A DNA stretch of 7,758 bases from Actinomycetota bacterium (GTDB lineage Bacteria > Actinomycetota > Thermoleophilia > Gaiellales > Gaiellaceae). Below the pieces are notes generated by a model. The model did not search any database and was not told the origin of the DNA. It worked only from the letters and a program-made list of their open reading frames with translations. Within the stretch, counting starts at the first letter, position 1. The number at the start of each line of letters is the position of its first letter. The position numbers and the translations under genes were made by a program. Positions 1 to 5,699 of this stretch are shown one piece after another. The stretch covers positions 1 to 7,758 of the forward strand of contig JACCTQ010000160.1 of the NCBI GenBank assembly GCA_013812265.1, given 5' to 3'.

Positions 1-335
1 AAGTACCCGCTGGCACGGTCGAGGCCGGAGAGACGCCGGCCGAGGCCGCGCTCCGTGAGGCATCGGAGGAGACCGGTCTGGCCGGGCTCCGAATCGTCCG
101 TTACCTGGGGGAAGACGAGCTGGACGCACGGCCCGTCGCGGACGTAGTGCTCCGCCGTCACTTCTTTCAGCTGACGGTGGACGGGGATCCCCCTGCTGAG
201 TGGCGTCATGTGGAGGCAAACGCGGGAGACGGAGGCACCTACCCTTTCCGCCTCTTCTGGCTACCCCTCGCGAAGGCGCCGCTCGTGGCGGGAGGGATGA
301 CGGCGCTCATCGGGCGAATCTTCGACTCCGAGTAG
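1..335 (+). CDS. Nudix hydrolase, C-terminal part (5' end outside window)
   Basis: The frame is open from the window edge (first whole codon at base 3) to a TAG at 333-335, giving about 110 residues. Bases 12-80 encode a complete Nudix box of the form G-x5-E-x7-R-E-x-x-E-E-x-G-L, ending REASEETGL. The two glutamates of the REASEE core are the usual Mg2+ ligands. Nudix enzymes hydrolyse a nucleoside diphosphate linked to another moiety, releasing a phosphate or nucleotide product. The fragment does not reveal the substrate. After the box come a beta-rich stretch and a short helix ending in IGRIFDSE, which looks like a natural C-terminus. The box begins within four residues of the window edge, so the N-terminal strand and the start codon are missing. 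The stop lies only 7 bp from the 3' end of the convergent tRNA-Ser gene. Family assignment is firm; specificity is unknown. Confidence 0.9.
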   Translation, partial: VPAGTVEAGETPAEAALREASEETGLAGLRIVRYLGEDELDARPVADVVLRRHFFQLTVDGDPPAEWRHVEANAGDGGTYPFRLFWLPLAKAPLVAGGMTALIGRIFDSE

Positions 336-342
336 AGAGAGC

Positions 343-432
343 GGAGAAGGAGGGATTCGAACCCTCGAAGGAGGTAGTTACCCCCTTAACGCCTTAGCAG
401 GGCGCCGCCTTCAGCCGCTCGGCCACTTCTCC
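343..432 (-). tRNA. tRNA-Ser (anticodon GCU)
   Basis: Read on the minus strand this 90-nt stretch folds as a class II tRNA. The acceptor stem is GGAGAAG paired with CTTCTCC. The D-arm contains GAGCGGCTGAAGGC. The anticodon stem closes a seven-base loop CTGCTAA with anticodon GCT (plus-strand bases 396-398), which reads AGC/AGU serine codons. A long variable arm pairs GGGGG with CCTCC. The T-arm is GAGGG-TTCGAAT-CCCTC. The long variable arm is expected for tRNA-Ser. The 3' CCA is not encoded, since GCT follows the acceptor stem. The gene is transcribed leftward, toward the convergent Nudix gene, and has a possible -10 hexamer eight bases upstream. Confidence 0.97.
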
Positions 433-440
433 GTGCGCGA

Positions 441-446
441 ATCGTA
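441..446 (-). promoter_or_regulatory. Possible -10 box for tRNA-Ser
   Basis: The minus strand reads TACGAT, four of six matches to TATAAT, with the first T, the A and the last T conserved. It ends eight bases before the first base of tRNA-Ser, which suits a very short 5' leader. I found no convincing -35 hexamer at 16-18 bp. Where it should lie, the sequence runs toward the palindrome at 468-489. Confidence 0.3.
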
Positions 447-467
447 ACGGACGATTTTGGAACCTCG

Positions 468-489
468 TCGCCTGGCACGTGCCAGGCGA
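468..489. repeat. Perfect 22-bp palindrome, 11-bp arms, no spacer
   Basis: The arms TCGCCTGGCAC and GTGCCAGGCGA are exact reverse complements that meet at 478/479. An outer pair, CCTCGT at 463-468 and ACGAGG at 494-499, could extend the dyad across a short asymmetric gap. No T-run follows on either strand, so it does not look like a rho-independent terminator. It lies between the tRNA-Ser gene and the polymerase gene, upstream of both. A repressor operator or a dispersed REP-like element are both possible. I see no second copy in the window. Confidence 0.7.
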
Positions 490-634
490 AGAAACGAGGC
501 GCACGCGAAAGTGTGACGAGAATCGCGCGGCCGTCCTGCGATCCTGGACGGGGAAGCCGAGCACGGACTTCTACCGCGCGAAGACGAGCGTCATACACGT
601 CTCGTGCGACGCTCCGCCGATCCCGGGCGGTACC

Positions 635-1654
635 GTGCTGCGCGTGGCGTCTCCTTTCGTCGAGCTGGAGATCGGGGAGCGCCTCGTGCGGGTCACGAAC
701 CCGGACAAGGTGTTCTTCGCGGAGCGGGGCGAGACCAAGCTCGACCTCGTCCGCTACTACCTGAGCGTCGCCGACGGTATCGTGCGCGCGCTCTACGAGC
801 GACCGACCCAGCTCAAGCGCCACCCGGATGGGGCCGAGGGCGAGGCGATCTACCAGAAGCGGGTCCCGGAGCGCCGGCCGGAGTGGATCGAGACCGCGCG
901 CGTGACGTTCCCCTCGGGGCGCCACGCGGACGAGCTCTGCGTCACGGAGGTCGCGCACGTGGCATGGGCTGCAAATCTCGGCACGCTGGACTTCCACCCC
1001 TGGCCGTCCCGGCGGAAAGACGTCGAGCATCCGGACGAGTTCCGGATCGACATCGATCCGCAGCCGGGAACCGATTTTGCCGACGCCAAGCGCGTCGCCG
1101 CGGTTGTCCAGGAGGTGCTCGGGGAGATCGGCTACGCGGGCTGGCCGAAGACGTCTGGGAACCGCGGCATTCACGTCGCCTGCCGTATCGAGCCGCTGTG
1201 GGACTTCCCCGTCGTCCGCCGCGCCGCCCTGGCGTTCGCCCGCGAGATCGAGCGGCGGGTGCCCCAGCTCGTCACGACGGCCTGGTGGAAGGAAGAGCGG
1301 GGCGAGCGGGTCTTCATCGACTACAACCAGAACGCCCGCGACCGGACGATCGCCTCGGGGTACTCCGTGCGGGCCCGCCGCGATGCGACCGTGTCGGCGC
1401 CCGTCTCGTGGGACGAGCTGGCCGACTGCGAGACGGAGGACTTCACGCTGGAGACGATGCCCGGGCGCTTCGCGCGGCTGGGCGATCTGCACGAGGGAAT
1501 CGACGGAGCGGTGTGTGATCTCGCTGTGCTGCTCGAGTGGGTGGAGCGCGACGAGCAGGCGGGAGTCGCCGAAGCCCCGTACCCGCCGCACTTCCCCAAG
1601 CAGCCGGGAGAGCCCAAACGCGTGCAGCCTTCGCGCGAGCGGAAGAACGAGTAG
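635..1654 (+). CDS. Stand-alone LigD-type primase-polymerase (Prim-PolC/PolD family)
   Basis: The protein (339 aa from this start) matches the archaeo-eukaryotic primase-type polymerase domain of bacterial LigD, which adds nucleotides at gaps and ends in DNA repair. The early VTNPDKVFF segment is typical. Metal-binding aspartates lie in RIDIDP (D139 and D141), the nucleotide-binding SGNRGIHV motif is at 174-181, and the third acidic residue is in IDYNQN (D229). These numbers almost match the D137/D139/D227 I recall for M. tuberculosis LigD, which supports the GTG at 635. The frame is open back to a GTG at 479, inside the palindrome, which would add 52 residues unlike the family. Neither start has a good Shine-Dalgarno sequence. 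There is no ligase or phosphoesterase domain. The C-terminal PPHFPK and basic tail occur in stand-alone members. The gene converges on a ligC-type gene. In mycobacteria Prim-PolC and LigC cooperate in base excision repair. Confidence 0.9.
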   Translation: MLRVASPFVELEIGERLVRVTNPDKVFFAERGETKLDLVRYYLSVADGIVRALYERPTQLKRHPDGAEGEAIYQKRVPERRPEWIETARVTFPSGRHADELCVTEVAHVAWAANLGTLDFHPWPSRRKDVEHPDEFRIDIDPQPGTDFADAKRVAAVVQEVLGEIGYAGWPKTSGNRGIHVACRIEPLWDFPVVRRAALAFAREIERRVPQLVTTAWWKEERGERVFIDYNQNARDRTIASGYSVRARRDATVSAPVSWDELADCETEDFTLETMPGRFARLGDLHEGIDGAVCDLAVLLEWVERDEQAGVAEAPYPPHFPKQPGEPKRVQPSRERKNE

Positions 1655-1730
1655 GAAGGCCGGCACGCCTCGCGCGGACGCTGGCTCCGCACCCCCGGGC
1701 TTGGCATGAGTTCCGACGCACCCAGACGGC

Positions 1731-2735
1731 CTATGCCAGCAGGTCGGAGACGGCCAGATCGTCGGGCCGGCGCGGCGGACGCACCTCGCGCCAAGTGCAG
1801 TCTGTCGGGTCCTTGTCGGGACGGAAGCGAATCAGTCTCGTTCCGTGGCGAAAGCGGTTGCGCTCAACCTTGTCGTAGCGAACCTCGCAGACGAGCTCGG
1901 GACGTAGCGGTGACTCCTCGAGCTCGCCGGTGCCCCACCGGTTCGGCTCCGAGAACCTCCGATCCGGTGCGTCCTCGAGCAGCGGCAGGACGCGTTCGGC
2001 GATCTCAGCGTGCCGCCGCGCGCCTACCGCCGCCGAGCCGACATAGTCGACCTTGCCCGCGTCGTCGTAGAGGCCGAGGAGGAGCGTGGCAATAGTGGTG
2101 GGGCGTGTCTTCCACCGGAGACCGATTACCACGCAGTCGGCTGTCCGGTACGGCTTCACCTTCACGACTCCGTCACGAGAGCCCGGCAGGTACGGGAGTC
2201 CCAGGCGTTTTGCGATCACTCCGTCGAGCCCGGCCGCCTCCAGGTGCTCGAGCCATGCTGCTGCCTGTTCGGCGTCATCGGTGGTCGGTGAGAGCCGAAA
2301 CCCGGTCGCCCTGCGTTCCAGCTCTTTGCGCCGCTCTTCGAGCGGAAGCTCGTGCAGCGGCGCGCCGTCCCACAACAGGATGTCGAAGGCGACGAACTCC
2401 GCCGGGATCTCAGCGGACAGCTTGCGCACCCGGCTTTCTGCCGGGTGGAGACGAAGCTGCATCGCGTCGAAGTCGAGCCGGTCGTCGCGCGTGATCACGA
2501 TCTCACCGTCGAGCGCCGAATGGGGTGGCAAGAGCTCCCCGAGCGGTCTCAACTCGGGGAAGTAACGAAGGAGCGGGCGACCGTTCCGACTCCAGAGGGC
2601 CAGCTCGCCGCCGTCATTCTCGAGCACACCGCGGAAGCCATCCCACTTCGGCTCGTACCGCCAGAGGTTGCCACGCGGAAGCTCCTTGACGAGCTCTGCC
2701 TCCATCGGGGGAAAGGGAACGTTTGGGCCGGGCAT
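1731..2735 (-). CDS. ligC: ATP-dependent DNA ligase, LigC type
   Basis: This 334-residue protein should seal nicks using ATP through an enzyme-adenylate intermediate. Motif I is KWDGFR at 30-35, with K30 as the expected AMP acceptor. Next come SRNGRPLLRYFPEL at 49-62, LDGEIV at 75-80, motif III FVAFDIL at 114-120, motif IV LDGVIAK at 170-176 and motif V VVKVKP at 190-195. Residues from about 196 fit the OB-fold domain, including RPELVCEVRYDKVERNRFRH. The length and the RYFPEL, HPAESRVR and RHGTR blocks fit the mycobacterial LigC group better than LigB or the LigD ligase domain. No polymerase, phosphoesterase or N-terminal DNA-binding domain is fused. The ATG at 2735 gives the usual short N-terminus, but no clear Shine-Dalgarno precedes it. 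The gene converges on the primase-polymerase gene, with 76 bp between the stops. Confidence 0.92.
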   Translation of the reverse strand: MPGPNVPFPPMEAELVKELPRGNLWRYEPKWDGFRGVLENDGGELALWSRNGRPLLRYFPELRPLGELLPPHSALDGEIVITRDDRLDFDAMQLRLHPAESRVRKLSAEIPAEFVAFDILLWDGAPLHELPLEERRKELERRATGFRLSPTTDDAEQAAAWLEHLEAAGLDGVIAKRLGLPYLPGSRDGVVKVKPYRTADCVVIGLRWKTRPTTIATLLLGLYDDAGKVDYVGSAAVGARRHAEIAERVLPLLEDAPDRRFSEPNRWGTGELEESPLRPELVCEVRYDKVERNRFRHGTRLIRFRPDKDPTDCTWREVRPPRRPDDLAVSDLLA

Positions 2736-2741
2736 GGAATC

Positions 2742-2747
2742 GGAAGG
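2742..2747 (+). promoter_or_regulatory. Ribosome binding site GGAAGG
   Basis: GGAAGG ends 8 nt before the GTG at 2756. This favours that start over the ATG at 2723, which would overlap the ligC start codon and has no such site. Confidence 0.5.
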
Positions 2748-2755
2748 CTAACGTC

Positions 2756-3058
2756 GTGGCGGAGCTCGACGGGCTCTGGGAGGTGCAGCGGACGGGTGGA
2801 GCGCTTCCACCCATGATCGGCGTCCGCAAGCGGATTCAGGGATCGGGGGGAGAGACCACGCTCGGTCCGTTCCTGCGCGTGCCCTTCGACATCGACGGCC
2901 TGACGCTTCGCTACCGGCGACCCCTGAGGGGTTTCGTGGACGAGCTAGAGCCTGCGGGCCTGGATTTCCACGGTCGCGCTACTTTTCGCGGGCGCGAGTA
3001 CGGCCAGTTCTCGCTGCGCAGAATCGGCGCTTCGCCGAGCCGACCAGCCGAAAAATAA
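2756..3058 (+). CDS. Unrecognised 100-residue protein divergent from ligC
   Basis: I do not recognise the family with certainty. The protein starts AELDGLWEVQRTGG and has alternating hydrophobic and charged stretches with many glycines (GVRKRI, LRVPFDIDG, LTLRYRRPLRGFVDEL, GRATFRGREYGQFSLRRI). This suggests a small, mainly beta-sheet, cytoplasmic fold, perhaps a small barrel. There is no signal peptide, membrane segment, cysteine or obvious catalytic motif. The GTG start was chosen because GGAAGG lies 8 nt upstream and because it restores a sensible N-terminus. An ATG at 2723 would add 11 residues, MGRAWNRKANV, encoded across the start of ligC. Only 20 bp separate its start codon from that of the divergent ligC gene, so the two may share control. 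A link to the repair pair is inference from position. The open frame, RBS and coherent composition make it a likely real gene. Confidence 0.7.
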   Translation: MAELDGLWEVQRTGGALPPMIGVRKRIQGSGGETTLGPFLRVPFDIDGLTLRYRRPLRGFVDELEPAGLDFHGRATFRGREYGQFSLRRIGASPSRPAEK

Positions 3059-3060
3059 GA

Positions 3061-3149
3061 GTTCCTAACGGAACGAAGCCTTGTGCCGTCGAGCCGCACT
3101 GAGCGACGCGATGCGGCGTCCTCAGTCGCTCACATGTGCCAGCCACATG
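3061..3149 (+). terminator. Hairpin cluster downstream of the 100-residue gene, possible terminator
   Basis: Three potential stem-loops follow the stop at 3058. The first is GTTCC-TAAC-GGAAC at 3061-3074. The second, and strongest, pairs 3099-3109 with 3116-3125: ten base pairs with one bulged C and a 6-nt loop. The third is CATGTG-CCAGC-CACATG at 3133-3149. None has a T-run on the plus strand. High-GC bacteria often terminate at such U-poor hairpins, so termination after the upstream gene is plausible but unproven. On the minus strand the first hairpin is followed by TCTTATTTTT, which would better suit antisense transcription. Confidence 0.35.
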
Positions 3150-3221
3150 CGCGCTCCCCGCGTCCTTGCCTCGCGCCGCCCAGCGCACCCCGACGACGAA
3201 GCGTCATTCAGTTGGGAACTC

Positions 3222-3227
3222 TAAGCT
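3222..3227 (+). promoter_or_regulatory. Possible -10 box of a leaderless fabF promoter
   Basis: TAAGCT keeps the first T, the A and the last T of TATAAT and ends exactly 6 nt before the ATG at 3234. Transcription would then begin at or next to the start codon. No Shine-Dalgarno lies upstream, and I see no good -35 hexamer. Confidence 0.35.
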
Positions 3228-3233
3228 CCCCGA

Positions 3234-4466
3234 ATGAGGAGGGTTGGAGTAACGGGCCTGGGCGCCGTGACACCGCTCGGCAACGACGTTGCGTCCACCT
3301 GGGACGCCGCTCTCGCCGGCCGGAGCGGGATCGACTTCATTCGCTCCTTCGACGCAAGCGACTTCCCTGTACGGATCGCTGCCGAGGTGAAGGACTTCGA
3401 CCCGAGCGCGGTCGCCTCTCCGCGGGAGGTGCGCAAGCTCGACCGGAACGTTCTGCTCGCGCTTGCTGCTGCCAAGGAAGCGACGGCGGATGCGCAGCTG
3501 AACGGCTTCGATCCCGCCCGCGTGGGCATCGTCCTGGGCTCGGCCATCGGCGGCTTCCTCGGCATCATGGAGCAGAGCGAGGTGCTGCGGGAGCGCGGCC
3601 ACGAGCGGGTGTCGCCGAACTTCCTTCCCAATGTGCTGGTCGACTCGGCGAGCGGACAGCTGGCCATCTCGCTTGGCTTTCGAGGACCAAATTACGCCGT
3701 CGTCTCGGCGTGCGCGACCGGCTCGCACGCGATCGGCGAAGCGGCCGAGCTGATCCGTCGGGGAGACGTCGACGCCGTGCTCGCGGGAGGAACCGAGGCC
3801 TGCATGCATCCGCTCATCCTGGCCGGCTTCTGCGCGATGCGGGGCTTGGCCGTCGAGGACGAATACCCACCGCGCGCGTCGCGACCGTTCGACGCGACGA
3901 GGGCCGGGTTCGTGATGGGGGAGGGCGCGGGGGTGCTCGTACTCGAGGATCTAGACGCCGCACGGGCTCGGGGCGTCAGAGTTCACGCCGAGATTCTCGG
4001 GTACGGTGCCTCGAACGACGCGTATCACATGGCCGCGCCGGATCCCGAATCGGTGGGTGTGGGGGAGATGATGCGCGCCGCGCTGACGCGATCCGGAGTG
4101 GATCCGGAGCGTGTCGGATACATCAACGCCCACGGGACGTCGACTCCTCTGGGCGACGCGGCTGAGACCAAGGCGATCAAGGATGTCTTCGGCGCGCACG
4201 CATACGGGCTGGCCATCTCCTCGACGAAGTCGATGATGGGCCATTGCTTCGGTGCGGCCGGCGCGATCGAGGCGATGATGTGCGTGCTGGCGGTGCGCGA
4301 AGGTGTGCTCCCGCCCACGATCAACTACGAGCATCCCGATCCGGCTTGCGACCTCGACTACGTCCCCAACGAGGCTCGGAAGCTGGGCGTGGAGGTCGCT
4401 CTGTCCAACGCGATGGGGCTCGGCGGGCACAATGGGTGCGTGTTGGTTGGGCGCGTCTCGGATTGA
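3234..4466 (+). CDS. fabF: Beta-ketoacyl-ACP synthase II (FabF type)
   Basis: This 410-residue thiolase-fold condensing enzyme should join malonyl-ACP to an acyl-ACP, releasing CO2, in cytoplasmic fatty acid elongation. It opens with the usual RRVGVTGLGAVTPLG. The nucleophile is C160 in VSACATGSH. H300 lies in NAHGTSTPLGD, and K332 and H337 in KSMMGHCFGAAGA. All four sit three positions before the E. coli FabF residues as I recall them (C163, H303, K335, H340). The C-terminal GLGGHNGCVLVGR closes the fold. Length is normal and no catalytic residue is missing. The ATG at 3234 is the only sensible start. An AGGAGG lies just inside the coding sequence rather than upstream, which fits a leaderless message. 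No ACP, fabD or fabG gene is adjacent. A specialised ketosynthase, such as one for secondary metabolism, is possible but not suggested by neighbours. Confidence 0.93.
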   Translation: MRRVGVTGLGAVTPLGNDVASTWDAALAGRSGIDFIRSFDASDFPVRIAAEVKDFDPSAVASPREVRKLDRNVLLALAAAKEATADAQLNGFDPARVGIVLGSAIGGFLGIMEQSEVLRERGHERVSPNFLPNVLVDSASGQLAISLGFRGPNYAVVSACATGSHAIGEAAELIRRGDVDAVLAGGTEACMHPLILAGFCAMRGLAVEDEYPPRASRPFDATRAGFVMGEGAGVLVLEDLDAARARGVRVHAEILGYGASNDAYHMAAPDPESVGVGEMMRAALTRSGVDPERVGYINAHGTSTPLGDAAETKAIKDVFGAHAYGLAISSTKSMMGHCFGAAGAIEAMMCVLAVREGVLPPTINYEHPDPACDLDYVPNEARKLGVEVALSNAMGLGGHNGCVLVGRVSD

Positions 4467-4485
4467 CTCTTTTGTGACATCCGCG

Positions 4486-4504
4486 GCACCATCTGTGCGT
4501 TTTT
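4486..4504 (+). terminator. Short hairpin plus T-run after fabF
   Basis: GCAC at 4486-4489 pairs with GTGC at 4495-4498 around a CATCT loop. A G and five T residues follow at 4499-4504. The stem is only 4 bp, so termination may be weak. It is well placed, 20 bp after the fabF stop and before the convergent HAD gene. There is no matching T-run for minus-strand transcripts. Confidence 0.4.
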
Positions 4505-4515
4505 CAGGGATACGA

Positions 4516-5205
4516 TCAAAGTGGCGGGTGGTCAGCGGTCGGCCCTAGGACGTTGTCCAGTCGAGCCACCGCCTCCGGGGTCAGCTCGACAAGCGAAGCG
4601 AGGACGGCGTCGGCGCTCGCCACTGTCTCGGTGTCGGGCGGATACGAAGCGTTCGGGATCGCAACGACCCTCATGCCGGCTGATCTGGCGGACAGGATCC
4701 CGCTACGGGAATCCTCGACGGCGACGGCCGCTTCCGGCGCGACACCGAGCCTGCGCGCCGCCTCGAGGTAGACGTCGGATGCCGGCTTCCCCCTGCTGAC
4801 CTCCTCTGAGGAGACGGTCGCCCGGAAGTAGCGTCCAAGCCCGGAGAGCTCCAGCGCCAGGTCGATGAGCTCCCGGTTCGACGATGAGGCGAGCCCCAGC
4901 GGCCAGCTGGCCGCCAGCCGATCGACGGCTTCCGAGGCGCCCGGGATCAGCGGCAGCGTCTTGCGGTAGCGGTCGCCCATCCTGCGCACGACCTCTCCGG
5001 AGATGTCTGCGGGAGCAGTCTCGAGGCCGAGCTCCTCGTGCATGTAGCGCGACCACTCGGGCGAGCTCATACCCATCATGTCGGCTTGTGCCCCGGCGTG
5101 CCAGCGGCCGCCTTGCTCGTGTACCAATTGCTCGCGAACCGCATCCCAGACCTGCTCGGTCTCGAGCAGCAGTCCATCCAGATCGAAGATTACGGCCTCG
5201 ATCAC
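4516..5205 (-). CDS. HAD-superfamily phosphatase (beta-phosphoglucomutase/GS1-like subfamily I)
   Basis: This 229-residue hydrolase has all four HAD motifs. DLDG carries nucleophile D8 and acid/base D10. Motif II is in ASSSN at 106-110, the motif III lysine is K140 in RGKPASD, and motif IV is VEDSRSG with E164 and D165. A helical cap fills about 15-85, as in subfamily IA phosphatases and phosphomutases acting on small phosphorylated metabolites. The substrate cannot be read from the sequence. The frame is open to an upstream ATG at 5328, but that adds 41 arginine-rich residues lying across the flavin reductase gene. The GTG at 5205 puts DLDG at the usual distance from the N-terminus. It overlaps the flavin reductase stop as GTGA, typical of translational coupling. 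The gene is therefore probably second in a two-gene operon. It could be a repair phosphatase, a sugar phosphatase or a mutase. Confidence 0.9.
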   Translation of the reverse strand: MIEAVIFDLDGLLLETEQVWDAVREQLVHEQGGRWHAGAQADMMGMSSPEWSRYMHEELGLETAPADISGEVVRRMGDRYRKTLPLIPGASEAVDRLAASWPLGLASSSNRELIDLALELSGLGRYFRATVSSEEVSRGKPASDVYLEAARRLGVAPEAAVAVEDSRSGILSARSAGMRVVAIPNASYPPDTETVASADAVLASLVELTPEAVARLDNVLGPTADHPPL

Positions 5206-5672
5206 AGCGCTTGGTAGGACTGCTCGACGTAGACGAGAGGGGCCGCCCGAGGGCCGCTTTGCGCGCTCAACACCTCGCCCACGAAGAACGTGTGATCGCC
5301 GGCGTCGTACTCTGCCCAGATCTCGCACCGAAGCCAGCCCAGCGCTCCTTCGAGCAGCGGCGCTCCGGCTTCCGCTCGGACGGCGACGCCGCTCCAGAGC
5401 GCCACCGGAGGTACGCCGCGAGCGAAGTGCTGCGCAAGGGCCTCCTGCCCCTCGGATAGCAGGCTGACGGAGAACTCGCCGGCACGCCGCAGCAGTTCAT
5501 GCAGCGCGGCGTCTCGACTGACCGATATTCCGACTAGCGGCGGCTCCAGTGACAGCGAGACGAGCGATCCGAGCGTCAGCCCGAGCCGCTCGCCGTCCAG
5601 GTCGATGGTCGCGACCGCGACTCCGGCCGGAAACCGCCCCATGAGCGCTCGTAGGTCGTCCCCGGACGACAC
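5202..5672 (-). CDS. Flavin reductase-like, FMN-binding split-barrel protein
   Basis: This 156-residue protein resembles the HpaC/DIM6-NTAB family of NAD(P)H:flavin oxidoreductases, which supply reduced FMN or FAD to partner monooxygenases. Family traits are the opening LRALMGRFPAGVAVATI, the central LEPPLVGISVSRDAALHELL, the FSVSLLSEGQEALAQHF block and the C-terminal GDHTFFVGEVL followed by PLVY. GDHTFFVG contains the histidine usually conserved in the family. Length is normal. The GTG at 5672 gives a complete N-terminus; an ATG at 5642 would remove the first ten residues. There is no Shine-Dalgarno, but TATGAT lies 6 nt upstream, suggesting a leaderless message. The stop overlaps the start of the HAD phosphatase gene. 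No monooxygenase lies in the window, so the physiological partner is unknown. It could also be a flavin- or heme-binding protein without reductase activity. Confidence 0.85.
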   Translation of the reverse strand: MSSGDDLRALMGRFPAGVAVATIDLDGERLGLTLGSLVSLSLEPPLVGISVSRDAALHELLRRAGEFSVSLLSEGQEALAQHFARGVPPVALWSGVAVRAEAGAPLLEGALGWLRCEIWAEYDAGDHTFFVGEVLSAQSGPRAAPLVYVEQSYQAL

Positions 5673-5678
5673 CGGGCG

Positions 5679-5684
5679 ATCATA
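5679..5684 (-). promoter_or_regulatory. -10 box TATGAT of a probable leaderless promoter
   Basis: On the minus strand TATGAT matches TATAAT at five of six positions and ends exactly 6 nt before the GTG at 5672. The transcript of the flavin reductase/HAD pair would start at the GTG itself. No clear -35 is seen at 16-18 bp, where the sequence is the 3' end of the secreted-protein gene. Confidence 0.5.
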
Positions 5685-5699
5685 CGGCGATGCATACGC

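Noticed and set aside
200..397. A short plus-strand frame whose translation contains EGFEPSKE
   Set aside because: The segment is the antisense reading of the tRNA-Ser T-arm and variable arm, a classic source of false proteins, and it overlaps the Nudix gene in another frame.
343..432. tRNA-Ser as an attachment site of an integrated element
   Set aside because: I saw no duplicated tRNA 3' segment and no integrase or phage gene in the window.
386..1666. A 426-codon open frame antisense to the whole primase-polymerase gene
   Set aside because: Its translation is arginine-, leucine- and proline-rich with no family motif, and it crosses the tRNA variable arm. Long antisense frames are expected opposite GC-rich codons.
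1674..1690. GCGGA/TCCGC hairpin between the convergent polymerase and ligase genes as a bidirectional terminator
   Set aside because: The stem is only 5 bp with a 7-nt loop and has no T-run on either strand, so it is not distinguishable from chance in such GC-rich sequence.
2352..2816. A 154-codon plus-strand frame antisense to ligC
   Set aside because: It lies opposite conserved ligase motifs and shows no independent family signal.
3083..4165. A 360-codon plus-strand frame overlapping fabF
   Set aside because: It is extremely arginine-rich, starts inside the hairpin-rich gap and shifts frame relative to the clearly conserved ketosynthase.
4901..4912. GGCCAGCTGGCC palindrome
   Set aside because: It lies within the HAD coding region, and a 12-bp palindrome of this composition is unremarkable at this GC content.
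5206..5328. N-terminal extension of the HAD phosphatase to an ATG at 5328
   Set aside because: It would encode 41 arginine-rich residues lying across the flavin reductase gene, while the GTG at 5205 gives the standard HAD N-terminus.
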